This document shows positions 25,641-34,513 of a stretch of 35,092 nucleotides of DNA, one piece after another. The notes beneath the pieces are model-generated. The model saw only the letters and a list, made by a program, of their open reading frames with translations, was not told the DNA's origin and did no database searches. Origin of the DNA: Pseudomonadota bacterium (GTDB taxonomy: Bacteria; Pseudomonadota; Gammaproteobacteria; Steroidobacterales; Steroidobacteraceae). A program made the position numbers and the translations under genes. The stretch spans positions 1 through 35,092 of the forward strand of contig CANGJP010000020.1 in NCBI GenBank assembly GCA_947454465.1. Direction: 5' to 3'. Within the stretch, counting starts at the first letter, position 1. The number at the start of each line of letters is the position of its first letter.

Positions 25641-26414
25641 CTAACGCGCAATGCCACGCTGACTACGGGCAAGAAAATCAACGATGGGCTGAATTTCAGG
25701 TTGAGTTTCTGCCAAAGTTTGTAGCCGTAAGGTAGCCTCATCCAACTTGAGCTTGGAGCGGTACAACACCCGAAATGCATTGCGGATGTTACGAACCTGT
25801 TGCTCATTAAATCCGCGCCGCTTCAAACCAATTTCATTAACAATACGCGGCACTGCCGGTCGTCCTTCGGCAGTGAAATAAGGAGGAATATCGTACGTTG
25901 CGGCGGTGTTATTCGCTAAGAAAGCATGTGAACCGATCTTGGCGAACTGATGGACGCCGGAATAGGCACCGAAAATCACCCAATCACCCACCTCAACATG
26001 ACCCGCCAAGCCAACGGCATTGGAAAACACGTTATGGCTACCCACAGTACAATCATGCGCAACATGAGAATAGGCTAAAAATAAATTATCGGATGCAATT
26101 CGGGTCACCCACTCTTGCTTAGTCGTTCCCCGATTAATAGTGACGCACTCTCGAAAGATATTACGATCACCAATTTCTAAACGAGTAGCCTCACCTTTAT
26201 AACTATGATCTTGGGGCGCATCACCAATGGAAGCGAACTGAAAAAATTGATTATCTTTACCAATAACGGTGGGCCCATTAATGACCACGTGGGGACCAAC
26301 CTTCGTCCCTGAACCAATTTCGACGTGATCCCCAATAATGCTGTAGGGACCAACTGTAACGTTAGCCGCGAGCTGTGCTTGAGGAGAAATAATTGCTGTG
26401 GGATGAATAGACAT
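25641..26414 (-). CDS. lpxA: UDP-N-acetylglucosamine acyltransferase LpxA
   Basis: The 257-residue cytoplasmic trimer performs the first step of lipid A synthesis. The left-handed beta-helix hexapeptide repeats run over about residues 4-185 (IHPTAIISPQAQLAANVTVG onward). The catalytic His lies in AYSHVAHDCTVG. The C-terminal helical part follows EIGLKRRGFNEQQV. The ATG at 26414 (MSIHPTAII) matches the family start; an in-frame TTG lies six codons upstream, but neither has a strong ribosome-binding site. It is 37 nt after fabZ. Confidence 0.97.
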   Translation of the reverse strand: MSIHPTAIISPQAQLAANVTVGPYSIIGDHVEIGSGTKVGPHVVINGPTVIGKDNQFFQFASIGDAPQDHSYKGEATRLEIGDRNIFRECVTINRGTTKQEWVTRIASDNLFLAYSHVAHDCTVGSHNVFSNAVGLAGHVEVGDWVIFGAYSGVHQFAKIGSHAFLANNTAATYDIPPYFTAEGRPAVPRIVNEIGLKRRGFNEQQVRNIRNAFRVLYRSKLKLDEATLRLQTLAETQPEIQPIVDFLARSQRGIAR

Positions 26415-26451
26415 AAAATTACTGAAGGTCAAAGGGCCAGAGGAATAGAAG

Positions 26452-26940
26452 TTATTTTTTTGTACCTACAGAAATCATCATGGAACATGAGCAGACTTCC
26501 ATGCCATCCACTTCGGCAACCGTTTGATATTTCCAAATACCACGCATGATACGCTGTACGTTCGCCTTGAGAATAAGCTGATCGCCGGGCCGCACCGGTT
26601 TACGAAACCGTACATCATCAATGCCCGCAAAATAAAATTGCGTCACTTCATCTGGATAGACATTTTCAGTGATAAAGGCAAGCAACCCTGCCGCCTGAGC
26701 CAACGCTTCAAGCATTAACACACCGGGCATCACTGGATTACCAGGAAAATGACCCTGAAAAAATTGTTCGTTTATCGTCAGGTTCTTTAAGGCAACAATC
26801 GATTTACCAGGCTGCACATCAAGCACACGATCAACCAACAAGAACGGATAGCGATGCGGTAAACGACGCATCACCTCCATAATATCCACGGGGTTAAGTG
26901 CTGGAATGGTGGTGGCTTCCTGAGCATTTATTTCAGTCAT
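26452..26940 (-). CDS. fabZ: 3-hydroxyacyl-[acyl-carrier-protein] dehydratase FabZ
   Basis: The 162-residue hot-dog-fold enzyme dehydrates beta-hydroxyacyl-ACP in fatty-acid elongation and competes with LpxA/LpxD for the same substrate pool, which explains its place in the lpx cluster. Key motifs are LPHRYPFLLVDRV, FQGHFPGNPVMPGVLMLEAL (catalytic His and Glu) and RKPVRPGDQL. The ATG at 26940 gives an N-terminal extension of about 15-20 residues over the usual start near DIMEVMRRLPHR. A TTG four codons earlier is also in frame. Confidence 0.97.
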   Translation of the reverse strand: MTEINAQEATTIPALNPVDIMEVMRRLPHRYPFLLVDRVLDVQPGKSIVALKNLTINEQFFQGHFPGNPVMPGVLMLEALAQAAGLLAFITENVYPDEVTQFYFAGIDDVRFRKPVRPGDQLILKANVQRIMRGIWKYQTVAEVDGMEVCSCSMMISVGTKK

Positions 26941-26975
26941 ATTCGTCTTCAACTCAAAAACTTAGCGTTATAACG

Positions 26976-28028
26976 TTAATCAATCTTATCGCCATCATCA
27001 GCAGGTAAGTGCCTAACCGCCAACCGCCGAACAGCTTTGGCCAACTCATCCAGTTTGGCAAAGCGCGCGGCATTACGACGAAATGTAGCGGCTTCTTCCA
27101 CATGCAATGAACCGGAATACACACCGGGCTTACGAATAGAGGCGGACACCAGACTCTTACCGGTGATCACAACATGATCACAAATACTCAAGTGCCCTGC
27201 TATACCTACCTGCCCGGCAATCATGCAATGACGACCAATAGTGGTACTACCAGACACACCCACACAGGCCGCCATGGCCGTATGAGCCCCAACGTGTACG
27301 TTGTGGGCAATCTGGATTTGATTATCTAATTTAACCCCATCTTCAATGACGGTATCACCCAGTGCACCCCGATCGATCGTCGTACTGGCACCAATTTCAA
27401 CGTCATTGCCAATGCGAACCTTACCCACCTGCGGCACCTTCACCCAACCATTGAGCGCATCTGGCGCAAAGCCAAAGCCTTCAGAACCAATTACCGCATT
27501 GGGATTAATAATGCAGCGCTCACCGATGACACTGTCATCACACACCGTAACATTAGCCATCAATCGCGTATCCGCCCCAAGAGTCACGCGTTCACCCAGC
27601 ACGCATCCAGGACCAACCTGACTACGCGCTGCAATCTGGCAACCCGCACCGATCACCACATTCGGAGCAATATGCACCGACGGATCGATGATTGCCGTCG
27701 CATCCACAACGGCGGAGGGATGCACCCCCGCTGGATAATGCGGTAGAGGGTGTAATAACGATGCAATCTGGGCATAGGTCAGATAAGGATTTTTGGCAAT
27801 CAGAGCCGGAACGGGACTCTCAGCAGCGACTGCCTCATCCACTACAACCACCCCCGCCTGAGTAGTTGCCAGATGAGTCTTGTATTTAGCATTCACCAAA
27901 AATGCCACAGCATCAGACGACGCTGACTGCAGCGTTGCCACATGATTCACCATGGCATGAGGATCACCTTTCAGCGCACAGCCGAAACGAACCGCCAACT
28001 CACCCAGACTGATACCAGAATGACTCAA
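26976..28028 (-). CDS. lpxD: UDP-3-O-(3-hydroxyacyl)glucosamine N-acyltransferase LpxD
   Basis: The 350-residue trimeric enzyme adds the second acyl chain in lipid A synthesis. The N-terminal uridine-binding domain (SGISLGELAVRFGCALKGDP, PALIAKNPYLTYAQIASLL) is followed by hexapeptide repeats (about 105-300). The catalytic His lies in DNQIQIAHNVHVGAH, and TTIDRGALGDTVIEDGV is typical. The start appears to be TTG at 28028: an in-frame TAA lies five codons upstream with no ATG or GTG between, and the next ATG would remove conserved residues. It follows skp by 12 nt. Confidence 0.96.
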   Translation of the reverse strand: MSHSGISLGELAVRFGCALKGDPHAMVNHVATLQSASSDAVAFLVNAKYKTHLATTQAGVVVVDEAVAAESPVPALIAKNPYLTYAQIASLLHPLPHYPAGVHPSAVVDATAIIDPSVHIAPNVVIGAGCQIAARSQVGPGCVLGERVTLGADTRLMANVTVCDDSVIGERCIINPNAVIGSEGFGFAPDALNGWVKVPQVGKVRIGNDVEIGASTTIDRGALGDTVIEDGVKLDNQIQIAHNVHVGAHTAMAACVGVSGSTTIGRHCMIAGQVGIAGHLSICDHVVITGKSLVSASIRKPGVYSGSLHVEEAATFRRNAARFAKLDELAKAVRRLAVRHLPADDGDKID

Positions 28029-28040
28029 GCAGGTAACTCG

Positions 28041-28649
28041 TTATTTACTTGCAGGTTTACTACTGCTGGCCGCTGGCTTAGTAGCCGCGGGCGCCGTGGC
28101 GGACTTAGTGGCAGCAACCGGAGGTGCGGCCAGCGGACGTGATTGCAAGTAAGTGAGCAACTGAGAGGTCACGTTAAAGGTGTCTTTGCTGTAAAGCACT
28201 AAACTACTCGGGACAACCAGATCATAACCGCCCTCCTTAGCAAATCCGGCAATTTCATTAATGAGTAGCGTTTGTACCTTATTTAACTCTTCATTACGGC
28301 GAGCAGTAACCTCTTCTGTAAACGACTCACCATCACGCTGCAAATCGGTTTGGCCATTAGTAAGCTCTTTCTTTAAAGCGGTCACTTCTTTTTCAGACAT
28401 CACGGCTGCATCTCGATTGAGTTTTTCAGCTTTAGTTTGCAAATCTTTTTCTTTTTGCTGCAATTCACGCTGACGAGGAGCAAATTCATTCTGTAATACC
28501 TGACCGGCAGCCTTTGCCTGTGGCGAGTCTTCAAGTAAGCGCTGAAAATCAGCCACACCAATCTTCATCTCCGCATGAGCGGCACCTGCCATCAACAGAG
28601 CCAGAACAACACTGCCGGTAACATATTTACGAATAGACACAACAGACAT
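28041..28649 (-). CDS. skp: Periplasmic chaperone Skp/OmpH
   Basis: The 202-residue periplasmic chaperone holds unfolded outer-membrane proteins for delivery to BamA. A Sec signal peptide ends at GAAHAEMK (about residue 26). The KIGVADFQRLLEDSPQAKAAG segment starts the body, followed by a long charged helical hairpin (about 50-125) forming the tentacles. The C-terminus is a low-complexity Ala/Pro/Ser/Lys tail absent from E. coli Skp (161 residues). AGAGGATT provides a ribosome-binding site. It sits directly behind bamA, its functional partner. Confidence 0.95.
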   Translation of the reverse strand: MSVVSIRKYVTGSVVLALLMAGAAHAEMKIGVADFQRLLEDSPQAKAAGQVLQNEFAPRQRELQQKEKDLQTKAEKLNRDAAVMSEKEVTALKKELTNGQTDLQRDGESFTEEVTARRNEELNKVQTLLINEIAGFAKEGGYDLVVPSSLVLYSKDTFNVTSQLLTYLQSRPLAAPPVAATKSATAPAATKPAASSSKPASK

Positions 28650-28681
28650 GAGCGAATCCTCTTGAAACTAAACCCGATAAT

Positions 28682-31102
28682 TTAGAAAGCCTGGCCGATG
28701 GAAAATTGAAAATATTCTTTCTGATCATCAAAACGGATTGCATCACCACTTTTTGCATTCAAAGGAATGGCATAGCTAAAGCGGAAAATACCTAAGGGGG
28801 CCAACCACTGTACCGCTAAGCCCGTGGAGTGCTTCAATTCCTTAGTACTAAACTTGTAGTCAACTGGCGTGTATCCATCTTGACCCACAAACGTCACGCT
28901 CTCGGTTGAGAACACATTACCAATATCATAGAACAAACTGAAACGCGCACTATTACGCCACTTATCAGGCATGGGGAGTAATAACTCGGTCTGCATGGTT
29001 GTGCGGAGGTTTCCGCCATAGGGACTACCATAAGTATCACGTGGCCCTAAGAAACTCTCCCTAAACCCACGCACGGAAGTAGGACCACCCGCATAAGAAT
29101 TCAAGAAGGGCGGCACTGAATGAGTACCTCCCACGGCCTGTGCGTAACTCACTTCACCGTTAAACAACAACGTAAATATTTTGCCCGCAGGCACCAACTG
29201 CACCATCGTATAACTTGCTTGCAGATAGTTCACATCACTGAATGGAAGTGTGTAAGCAACATTAAACTGATGACGCGCACCTCGGTCAGCAAATAAGGCT
29301 CTATTTAATGAGTCATAACCCCAACCTGCACTCAGTCCATAGGTCATGTATTTATTGCCATAGAACGCAGTTGCCAAAGACGGAGTACCTGCATAAGTAT
29401 AACGAACATAAGGTTTACCGTTATTGCGCACCCAGGTGACAGCTTGTTCAGCACTAGAGGCACTGGTAAAGGTATCCGTGTACTGTGTACTGACACCCCA
29501 TCGTAAAGTCTGATATTCACTAAAGGGATAGCCATACATCAGATTAGCTGTAGCTGTTTTGGAAGAAAGATCCGAAGACGTCGAGGTAAATTGCGTCGTG
29601 TTACGGTATGCCATAGAAACCGTTCGGGCGATACCATCAACCGTTGAATAAGGATCGGTATGCGAAAAACTGTACACCTTAGAATATTTACTTGAATCGA
29701 TTTCAAGCGCCACGCGATCTCCAGTACCTAAGAAGTTAGTATGAACAATACTGGCATTGACACCTAACCTGTACGTTTCTGAATACGACACCCCTGCGGT
29801 GAACTGTCCTGGCAACCCTTCCTTAATTTTAAATTCAACATCAACCAAATCTGCCGAACCCGGCACCGGAGTAGTCGACGATTCGACTTTCTCTAAAAAA
29901 GGTAATCGCTGCAATAAAGCCTTGGAACGATCCAACACAGCATTAGATAAATAGCCACCTTCTAGCTGACGGGTATCACGACGAAAAACCTCATCGTTCA
30001 CGGAGGTGGAACCGGTGTAATTCACACGATGTACATAAACACGATTGCCCGACTCAATTAGAAAACTAAGCGTCACCTCGTGTGTCTGATCATTGACTGT
30101 GGGCACCGCCTCAACTTTGGCGAAAGCATAACCATCCATCCCAAGACGTAATTTGATGGCTTCTTCGGTAGCAGTAACTGCCTGACGTGAATAAACTGAA
30201 CCAGGCTGAACTAATATGAGTTTCCGCAAGTCGACTTCAGACACCATTAGACTACCTGCTAGCTTTACTTCAGCAACTTTATATACGGCGCCTTCGGTAA
30301 TATTTATGGTGATAAACATATCGTCTTTCTCAGGAGCAATCGTCACCTGAGTGGAATTCACCTCAAAATTGGCGTAGCCGCGGTTCATATAAAAGGACTT
30401 TAGTTTTTCCAGATCGCCTTCGAGTGATTCACGCGAGTAACGATCATCCTGTTTGAACAACGTAGTCAGGTGCGGCGCTTTAATTTCAAAGTTCTCGCGA
30501 ATGACATTCTCATCGAAGGAATGATTACCGACGATATTAATCTGCCGGACTCTGGCACGATTACCTTCATTAATATTAATGGTGACCTTGACTTGATTAT
30601 TCGGTAGATCCTCTACTTTGGCGTCGATGACAACCCCGTATTTACCACGTGAAAAATATTCATCGGTAAGAAATCCTTTGATATCTTCCAATGTGGACTG
30701 ATTAAAGGGCTTACCCGCCGACAGCCCTACCGATTTCAGCGATTTAGTCAGGTCTTCTGTTTTGATATCTTTATTTCCTTTGAGCTCAAAACTTTCTATG
30801 GAAGGTCGCTCCAACACGGCGACCACTAAGGTACCGCCATCCTGACGTAACTCAATGTCGCGAAAGAAACCGGTGGCATACAACGCTTTAATGGCCTCGA
30901 CTCGCCGTAGAGTAGTCAGTCGATCGCCGATATTGACTGGCAAATAGTTATATACCGTACCTTCAGAAATGCGTTGTAGGCCCTCTACGCGGATATCACC
31001 CACCGTAAACTCAGCCACGGGTGCCGTTGCCACTTGTGCAAAAGCGGCACAACTCCAAAGCAACAATATGGCGAATTGAGAAATCGAGCGAAAATTCATC
31101 AT
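28682..31102 (-). CDS. bamA: Outer membrane protein assembly factor BamA
   Basis: The 806-residue Omp85 protein inserts beta-barrel proteins into the outer membrane. A signal peptide ends at CAAFAQVA. Five POTRA domains cover about residues 25-425 (FTVGDIRVEGLQRISEGTVY starts the first). The C-terminal 16-strand barrel follows. The conserved lid motif is seen in TSVRGFRESFLGPRD, and the last residues SIGQAF end in an aromatic Phe, the expected beta-signal. Its ATG overlaps the rseP stop by 1 nt (TAATG), with a second ATG directly after. Confidence 0.98.
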   Translation of the reverse strand: MMNFRSISQFAILLLWSCAAFAQVATAPVAEFTVGDIRVEGLQRISEGTVYNYLPVNIGDRLTTLRRVEAIKALYATGFFRDIELRQDGGTLVVAVLERPSIESFELKGNKDIKTEDLTKSLKSVGLSAGKPFNQSTLEDIKGFLTDEYFSRGKYGVVIDAKVEDLPNNQVKVTININEGNRARVRQINIVGNHSFDENVIRENFEIKAPHLTTLFKQDDRYSRESLEGDLEKLKSFYMNRGYANFEVNSTQVTIAPEKDDMFITINITEGAVYKVAEVKLAGSLMVSEVDLRKLILVQPGSVYSRQAVTATEEAIKLRLGMDGYAFAKVEAVPTVNDQTHEVTLSFLIESGNRVYVHRVNYTGSTSVNDEVFRRDTRQLEGGYLSNAVLDRSKALLQRLPFLEKVESSTTPVPGSADLVDVEFKIKEGLPGQFTAGVSYSETYRLGVNASIVHTNFLGTGDRVALEIDSSKYSKVYSFSHTDPYSTVDGIARTVSMAYRNTTQFTSTSSDLSSKTATANLMYGYPFSEYQTLRWGVSTQYTDTFTSASSAEQAVTWVRNNGKPYVRYTYAGTPSLATAFYGNKYMTYGLSAGWGYDSLNRALFADRGARHQFNVAYTLPFSDVNYLQASYTMVQLVPAGKIFTLLFNGEVSYAQAVGGTHSVPPFLNSYAGGPTSVRGFRESFLGPRDTYGSPYGGNLRTTMQTELLLPMPDKWRNSARFSLFYDIGNVFSTESVTFVGQDGYTPVDYKFSTKELKHSTGLAVQWLAPLGIFRFSYAIPLNAKSGDAIRFDDQKEYFQFSIGQAF

Positions 31103-32484
31103 TAGCCCAAATGCCGAACAATATCGTTATAGAGAGTGAGGCTTAATAACATCAACAACACGGCCACACCAAACTTCTGACCCGCCAATTGTACTCGCTC
31201 AGAAACAGGCGCACCCTTAACCAGTTCTGCAAGTTGATACATCACTTGACCACCATCCAGCATCGGAATGGGCAACAAATTGAATATACCGATACTGATA
31301 CTGATTAGGGCCAACCAGTGTATAAAAGCCACGAATCCTTGTCGGGCTGCCGCACCGCTGAACTCAACCATACTAATCGCACCACTGAGATTCTTAGTGG
31401 AAACTTGACCCACAATCATTCGTCCAATCATTTTTAAAGACAAAGCCGCAGTATCCCAAGTTTGCATCACACCTTGTGTGAAAGCAGCCAAAGGGGAGTA
31501 CTTTTGCATTGCACGCATAGAGTCAGGCATAGTGACATGAGCATTCATACGTACACCAATTCGACCGACATTTTGTCCCTCGACGGTCTCTTTCAGCACA
31601 GTGACCGGCAATTCCACATGTGATGATCCCCGCTTGATCAGCAACAGCACTTCTTGACCTGCACGCATACTGATCTGCCGACTAACCGTAGTCATGTCTG
31701 TAACGGGCTCCCCTGCGATGGATAGGATTTCATCTCCTGCCTGTAATCCGGCCTTGGCCGCTGGGCCTTCCGCTGTGACCGCCGCAATCACCGCAGGCAT
31801 AGGGGGAAACCAAAAATCAAATCCCAAACGACTTAACATCGTCTCGGGTTCCGTGAGGTCACGTCGCCCTGCTCCCAACTGAAACCGCAACTGACGCTCA
31901 TCGCCTTGCCCCTGATCGGCACGCACCCGCATGCTCACGGTGTCATCGGTCACCGTATCCACTAAAGTCAATAACGCATCAGTCTGGGTGTCTACGGAGC
32001 GTCCCTGTACAGATAGGATGAGATCATCAGGATGCAAACCTGCACGAAACGCAATCGAATCGGGTGTCACCTCACCAACGACTGGCTTAATGCCAGGTAT
32101 CCCGATCATCAGCAGCATCCAGTAGGCCAATATTGCAAATGCCAGATTGGCGAATGGTCCAGCCAACAGGGTCAGTAAACGTTTCCAGACTGGCGCTTGG
32201 TTGTAACTGTATGGCAGCGCTTCGAAGGGCACATTGCCCTCTCGTTCATCGAGCATCTTGACGTAGCCGCCCAAAGGAATAGCGGCAATAATGTATTCAA
32301 CACCATCCGTCTTGGACACATACCTCCATAAAGGCCTGCCAAAACCGATAGAAAACTTCAGCACTCGAATGCCCAGTTTACGCGCCACCCAGAAATGACC
32401 AAATTCATGAACAGACACCAATAGACCGATGGCCACGATGAAAGCGGCAAGCATGAATAGCAGTGATAACGCCGAATCAACCAT
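31102..32484 (-). CDS. rseP: Site-2 intramembrane metalloprotease RseP
   Basis: The 460-residue inner-membrane zinc protease cleaves anti-sigma factor RseA and clears signal peptides. HEFGH in VSVHEFGHFWVARK (about residues 25-29) is the zinc-binding motif, and LLPIPMLDGG near the C-terminus carries the third ligand Asp. Two tandem PDZ domains lie between (about 125-205 and 220-305; GLHPDDLILSVQGRSV and AGLQAGDEILSIAGEPV). Membrane segments occur at both ends. It starts 1 nt after dxr ends and overlaps bamA, tying envelope stress signalling to outer-membrane assembly. Confidence 0.97.
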   Translation of the reverse strand: MVDSALSLLFMLAAFIVAIGLLVSVHEFGHFWVARKLGIRVLKFSIGFGRPLWRYVSKTDGVEYIIAAIPLGGYVKMLDEREGNVPFEALPYSYNQAPVWKRLLTLLAGPFANLAFAILAYWMLLMIGIPGIKPVVGEVTPDSIAFRAGLHPDDLILSVQGRSVDTQTDALLTLVDTVTDDTVSMRVRADQGQGDERQLRFQLGAGRRDLTEPETMLSRLGFDFWFPPMPAVIAAVTAEGPAAKAGLQAGDEILSIAGEPVTDMTTVSRQISMRAGQEVLLLIKRGSSHVELPVTVLKETVEGQNVGRIGVRMNAHVTMPDSMRAMQKYSPLAAFTQGVMQTWDTAALSLKMIGRMIVGQVSTKNLSGAISMVEFSGAAARQGFVAFIHWLALISISIGIFNLLPIPMLDGGQVMYQLAELVKGAPVSERVQLAGQKFGVAVLLMLLSLTLYNDIVRHLG

Positions 32485-32485
32485 C

Positions 32486-33715
32486 TTAAGATTCTGCTCC
32501 AGAAACCCTGAAACGATGCGTGTCTAAGTTACTTTGCGCAGCACGCCGCGCCCACTGATCAACGTCCAATACGTGCTCGAGAGTCGAAACATTGGTGGAA
32601 CAATGTGCCCCCAACACGGACTCGACCAAGGCGGCGATACCTGTGAAGCTGAGTTGATGATTCAAAAACGCCGCCACCGCCACCTCATTGGCCGCATTGA
32701 GCACAGCAGGATAACTCGCACCGGAGACAGCCACCTGACGCGCCAGACGCAAACATGGAAAACGCTGCTCATCGGGCTCTTCGAATTCCAAGGCCCCCGC
32801 TCGTACCAGATCGAGCGATTCTACACCGGCAAAGAGTCGTTCCGGCCAACTTAGGCCATAGGCAATCGGTGTGCGCATATCAGGATTACCCAGTTGTGCC
32901 AAAACCGATCCATCAATGTATTCAACCATCGAATGCACAATGCTCTGTGGATGAACCACAATATCAATTTTACTGGCTGACATACCAAACAGCAGACAGG
33001 CTTCTATCAATTCCAGCCCTTTATTCATCAACGTGGCTGAATCCACTGAAATTTTCCGTCCCATCACCCAACGTGGATGTGCACAAGCCTGTTCAGGGGT
33101 CACCACAGTCAGCCCAGAGGCCGGCATACGCAGGAAAGGACCGCCCGAAGCAGTAAGCAATAAACGTTTAATGCCCGGTTGCGGATAGTCAATTGACTTA
33201 CTTTGCATGGGTAGACACTGAAAAATCGCATTGTGTTCGCTATCAATGGGTATGAGTTGTGCTCCACCTGCATGCACAGCGTCCATGAACAAGCTGCCTG
33301 ACATGACCAAAGATTCTTTGTTGGCCAGCAAAATCCGTTTACCTGAGCGCGCTGCAACCAATGTGGAGCTCAAACCGGCAGCTCCAACAATTGCCGCCAT
33401 CACCGTATCTACCTCGGGATGAGCCGCTAATTCATCGAGTGCCGCGGCTCCAGAAAGTACTTCAGTCATCAAACCCGCAGCAGTGAGTTCTTGCTTTAAC
33501 TGACGGGCCGCAACAGGATCGACCAACGCGGCATATTGGGGTTTGAATTGCAAACACTGGGCTTTCAGAACATCGACATTGCGATGCGCGGCTAGAACCA
33601 CCACTCTGAATCGTTCAGGATGGCGCGCAATCACATCTAACGTACTGACGCCGATACTGCCGGTGGCACCAAAGATCGCCACACCTTGAACGCCACTTTC
33701 CTTGCCCTGAGTCAT
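32486..33715 (-). CDS. dxr: 1-deoxy-D-xylulose 5-phosphate reductoisomerase
   Basis: The 409-residue enzyme commits DXP to MEP in the non-mevalonate isoprenoid pathway, which feeds UppS. The NADPH-binding motif is IFGATGSIGVSTLDV. Substrate and metal residues lie in LLANKESLVMSG, PIDSEHNAIFQCL, and the SVDSATLMNKGLELIEA segment. The C-terminal helical domain starts near AYPAVLNAANEVAVAAF. The ATG overlaps the cdsA stop (ATGA). Length is typical. Confidence 0.97.
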   Translation of the reverse strand: MTQGKESGVQGVAIFGATGSIGVSTLDVIARHPERFRVVVLAAHRNVDVLKAQCLQFKPQYAALVDPVAARQLKQELTAAGLMTEVLSGAAALDELAAHPEVDTVMAAIVGAAGLSSTLVAARSGKRILLANKESLVMSGSLFMDAVHAGGAQLIPIDSEHNAIFQCLPMQSKSIDYPQPGIKRLLLTASGGPFLRMPASGLTVVTPEQACAHPRWVMGRKISVDSATLMNKGLELIEACLLFGMSASKIDIVVHPQSIVHSMVEYIDGSVLAQLGNPDMRTPIAYGLSWPERLFAGVESLDLVRAGALEFEEPDEQRFPCLRLARQVAVSGASYPAVLNAANEVAVAAFLNHQLSFTGIAALVESVLGAHCSTNVSTLEHVLDVDQWARRAAQSNLDTHRFRVSGAES

Positions 33716-34509
33716 GTAACAAATACACCAAGGTAACTCAGCCCATAAAGAAACACCGGCGCCGCAGCCGTAATGCTATCGATACGGTCAAGGATACCGC
33801 CATGACCAGGCAAAATATTGCCACTGTCTTTGAGACCCGCATGTCGCTTAAACAAGCTCTCACCCAAATCACCCACCACCGACATGACAACGGTCAACAA
33901 AGACACCATCAAGAATGAGCCCATCGGCTGTGCAAACCAATATGCGCCTGCAACAATAACCAAGATCGATAACAACACCCCACCAATGACTCCTTCCCAC
34001 GTTTTTCCGGGACTGACTCGCGGTGCCAACTTAGTGCGACCGAAACGGCGGCCAAACAGAAAGCCTCCCACGTCGACACCAATTACCATCAATAACATGA
34101 ATAACAGCCATTGAGAATTCAGCAGCAATAAACAACCAATAGAAATCCATGCAGGAACCAATGTCAGCACGCCAGCCACAGCAGTGAGCCATCTAGACTT
34201 GTGTTGGGGACAGCACATCATCCAAACCAACACGGTTACCCACCACAACAGTGCAACCTGCAACAACAAAGGCAAGTAAGCAGGATCACGCAAATATCGC
34301 CAAGCCAGTGCCAAAAACACAAACACCATCAGTACATACATGACACGGTACCATTTGCTTTGCAGCGATAACAAGGCAGACCATTCCCAAGCACCCAATA
34401 CGACCACTAATGCGAACAACCCGATTGAAAACAAAGGAGGCATAAACAGCAATACCGCAACTAACGGCAAACTGATCATCAATGCAGTAATGATGCGCTG
34501 CTTTAACAT
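33712..34509 (-). CDS. cdsA: Phosphatidate cytidylyltransferase CdsA
   Basis: The 265-residue polytopic membrane enzyme makes CDP-diacylglycerol from phosphatidic acid and CTP, the entry to phospholipid synthesis. Several hydrophobic helices fill the N-terminal two thirds. The family signature is SVVGDLGESLFKRHAGLKDSG, followed by LPGHGGILDRIDS with the metal-binding Asp residues; TWEGVIGG precedes it. The ATG is 4 nt after the uppS stop. Confidence 0.97.
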   Translation of the reverse strand: MLKQRIITALMISLPLVAVLLFMPPLFSIGLFALVVVLGAWEWSALLSLQSKWYRVMYVLMVFVFLALAWRYLRDPAYLPLLLQVALLWWVTVLVWMMCCPQHKSRWLTAVAGVLTLVPAWISIGCLLLLNSQWLLFMLLMVIGVDVGGFLFGRRFGRTKLAPRVSPGKTWEGVIGGVLLSILVIVAGAYWFAQPMGSFLMVSLLTVVMSVVGDLGESLFKRHAGLKDSGNILPGHGGILDRIDSITAAAPVFLYGLSYLGVFVT

Positions 34510-34513
34510 GAAC

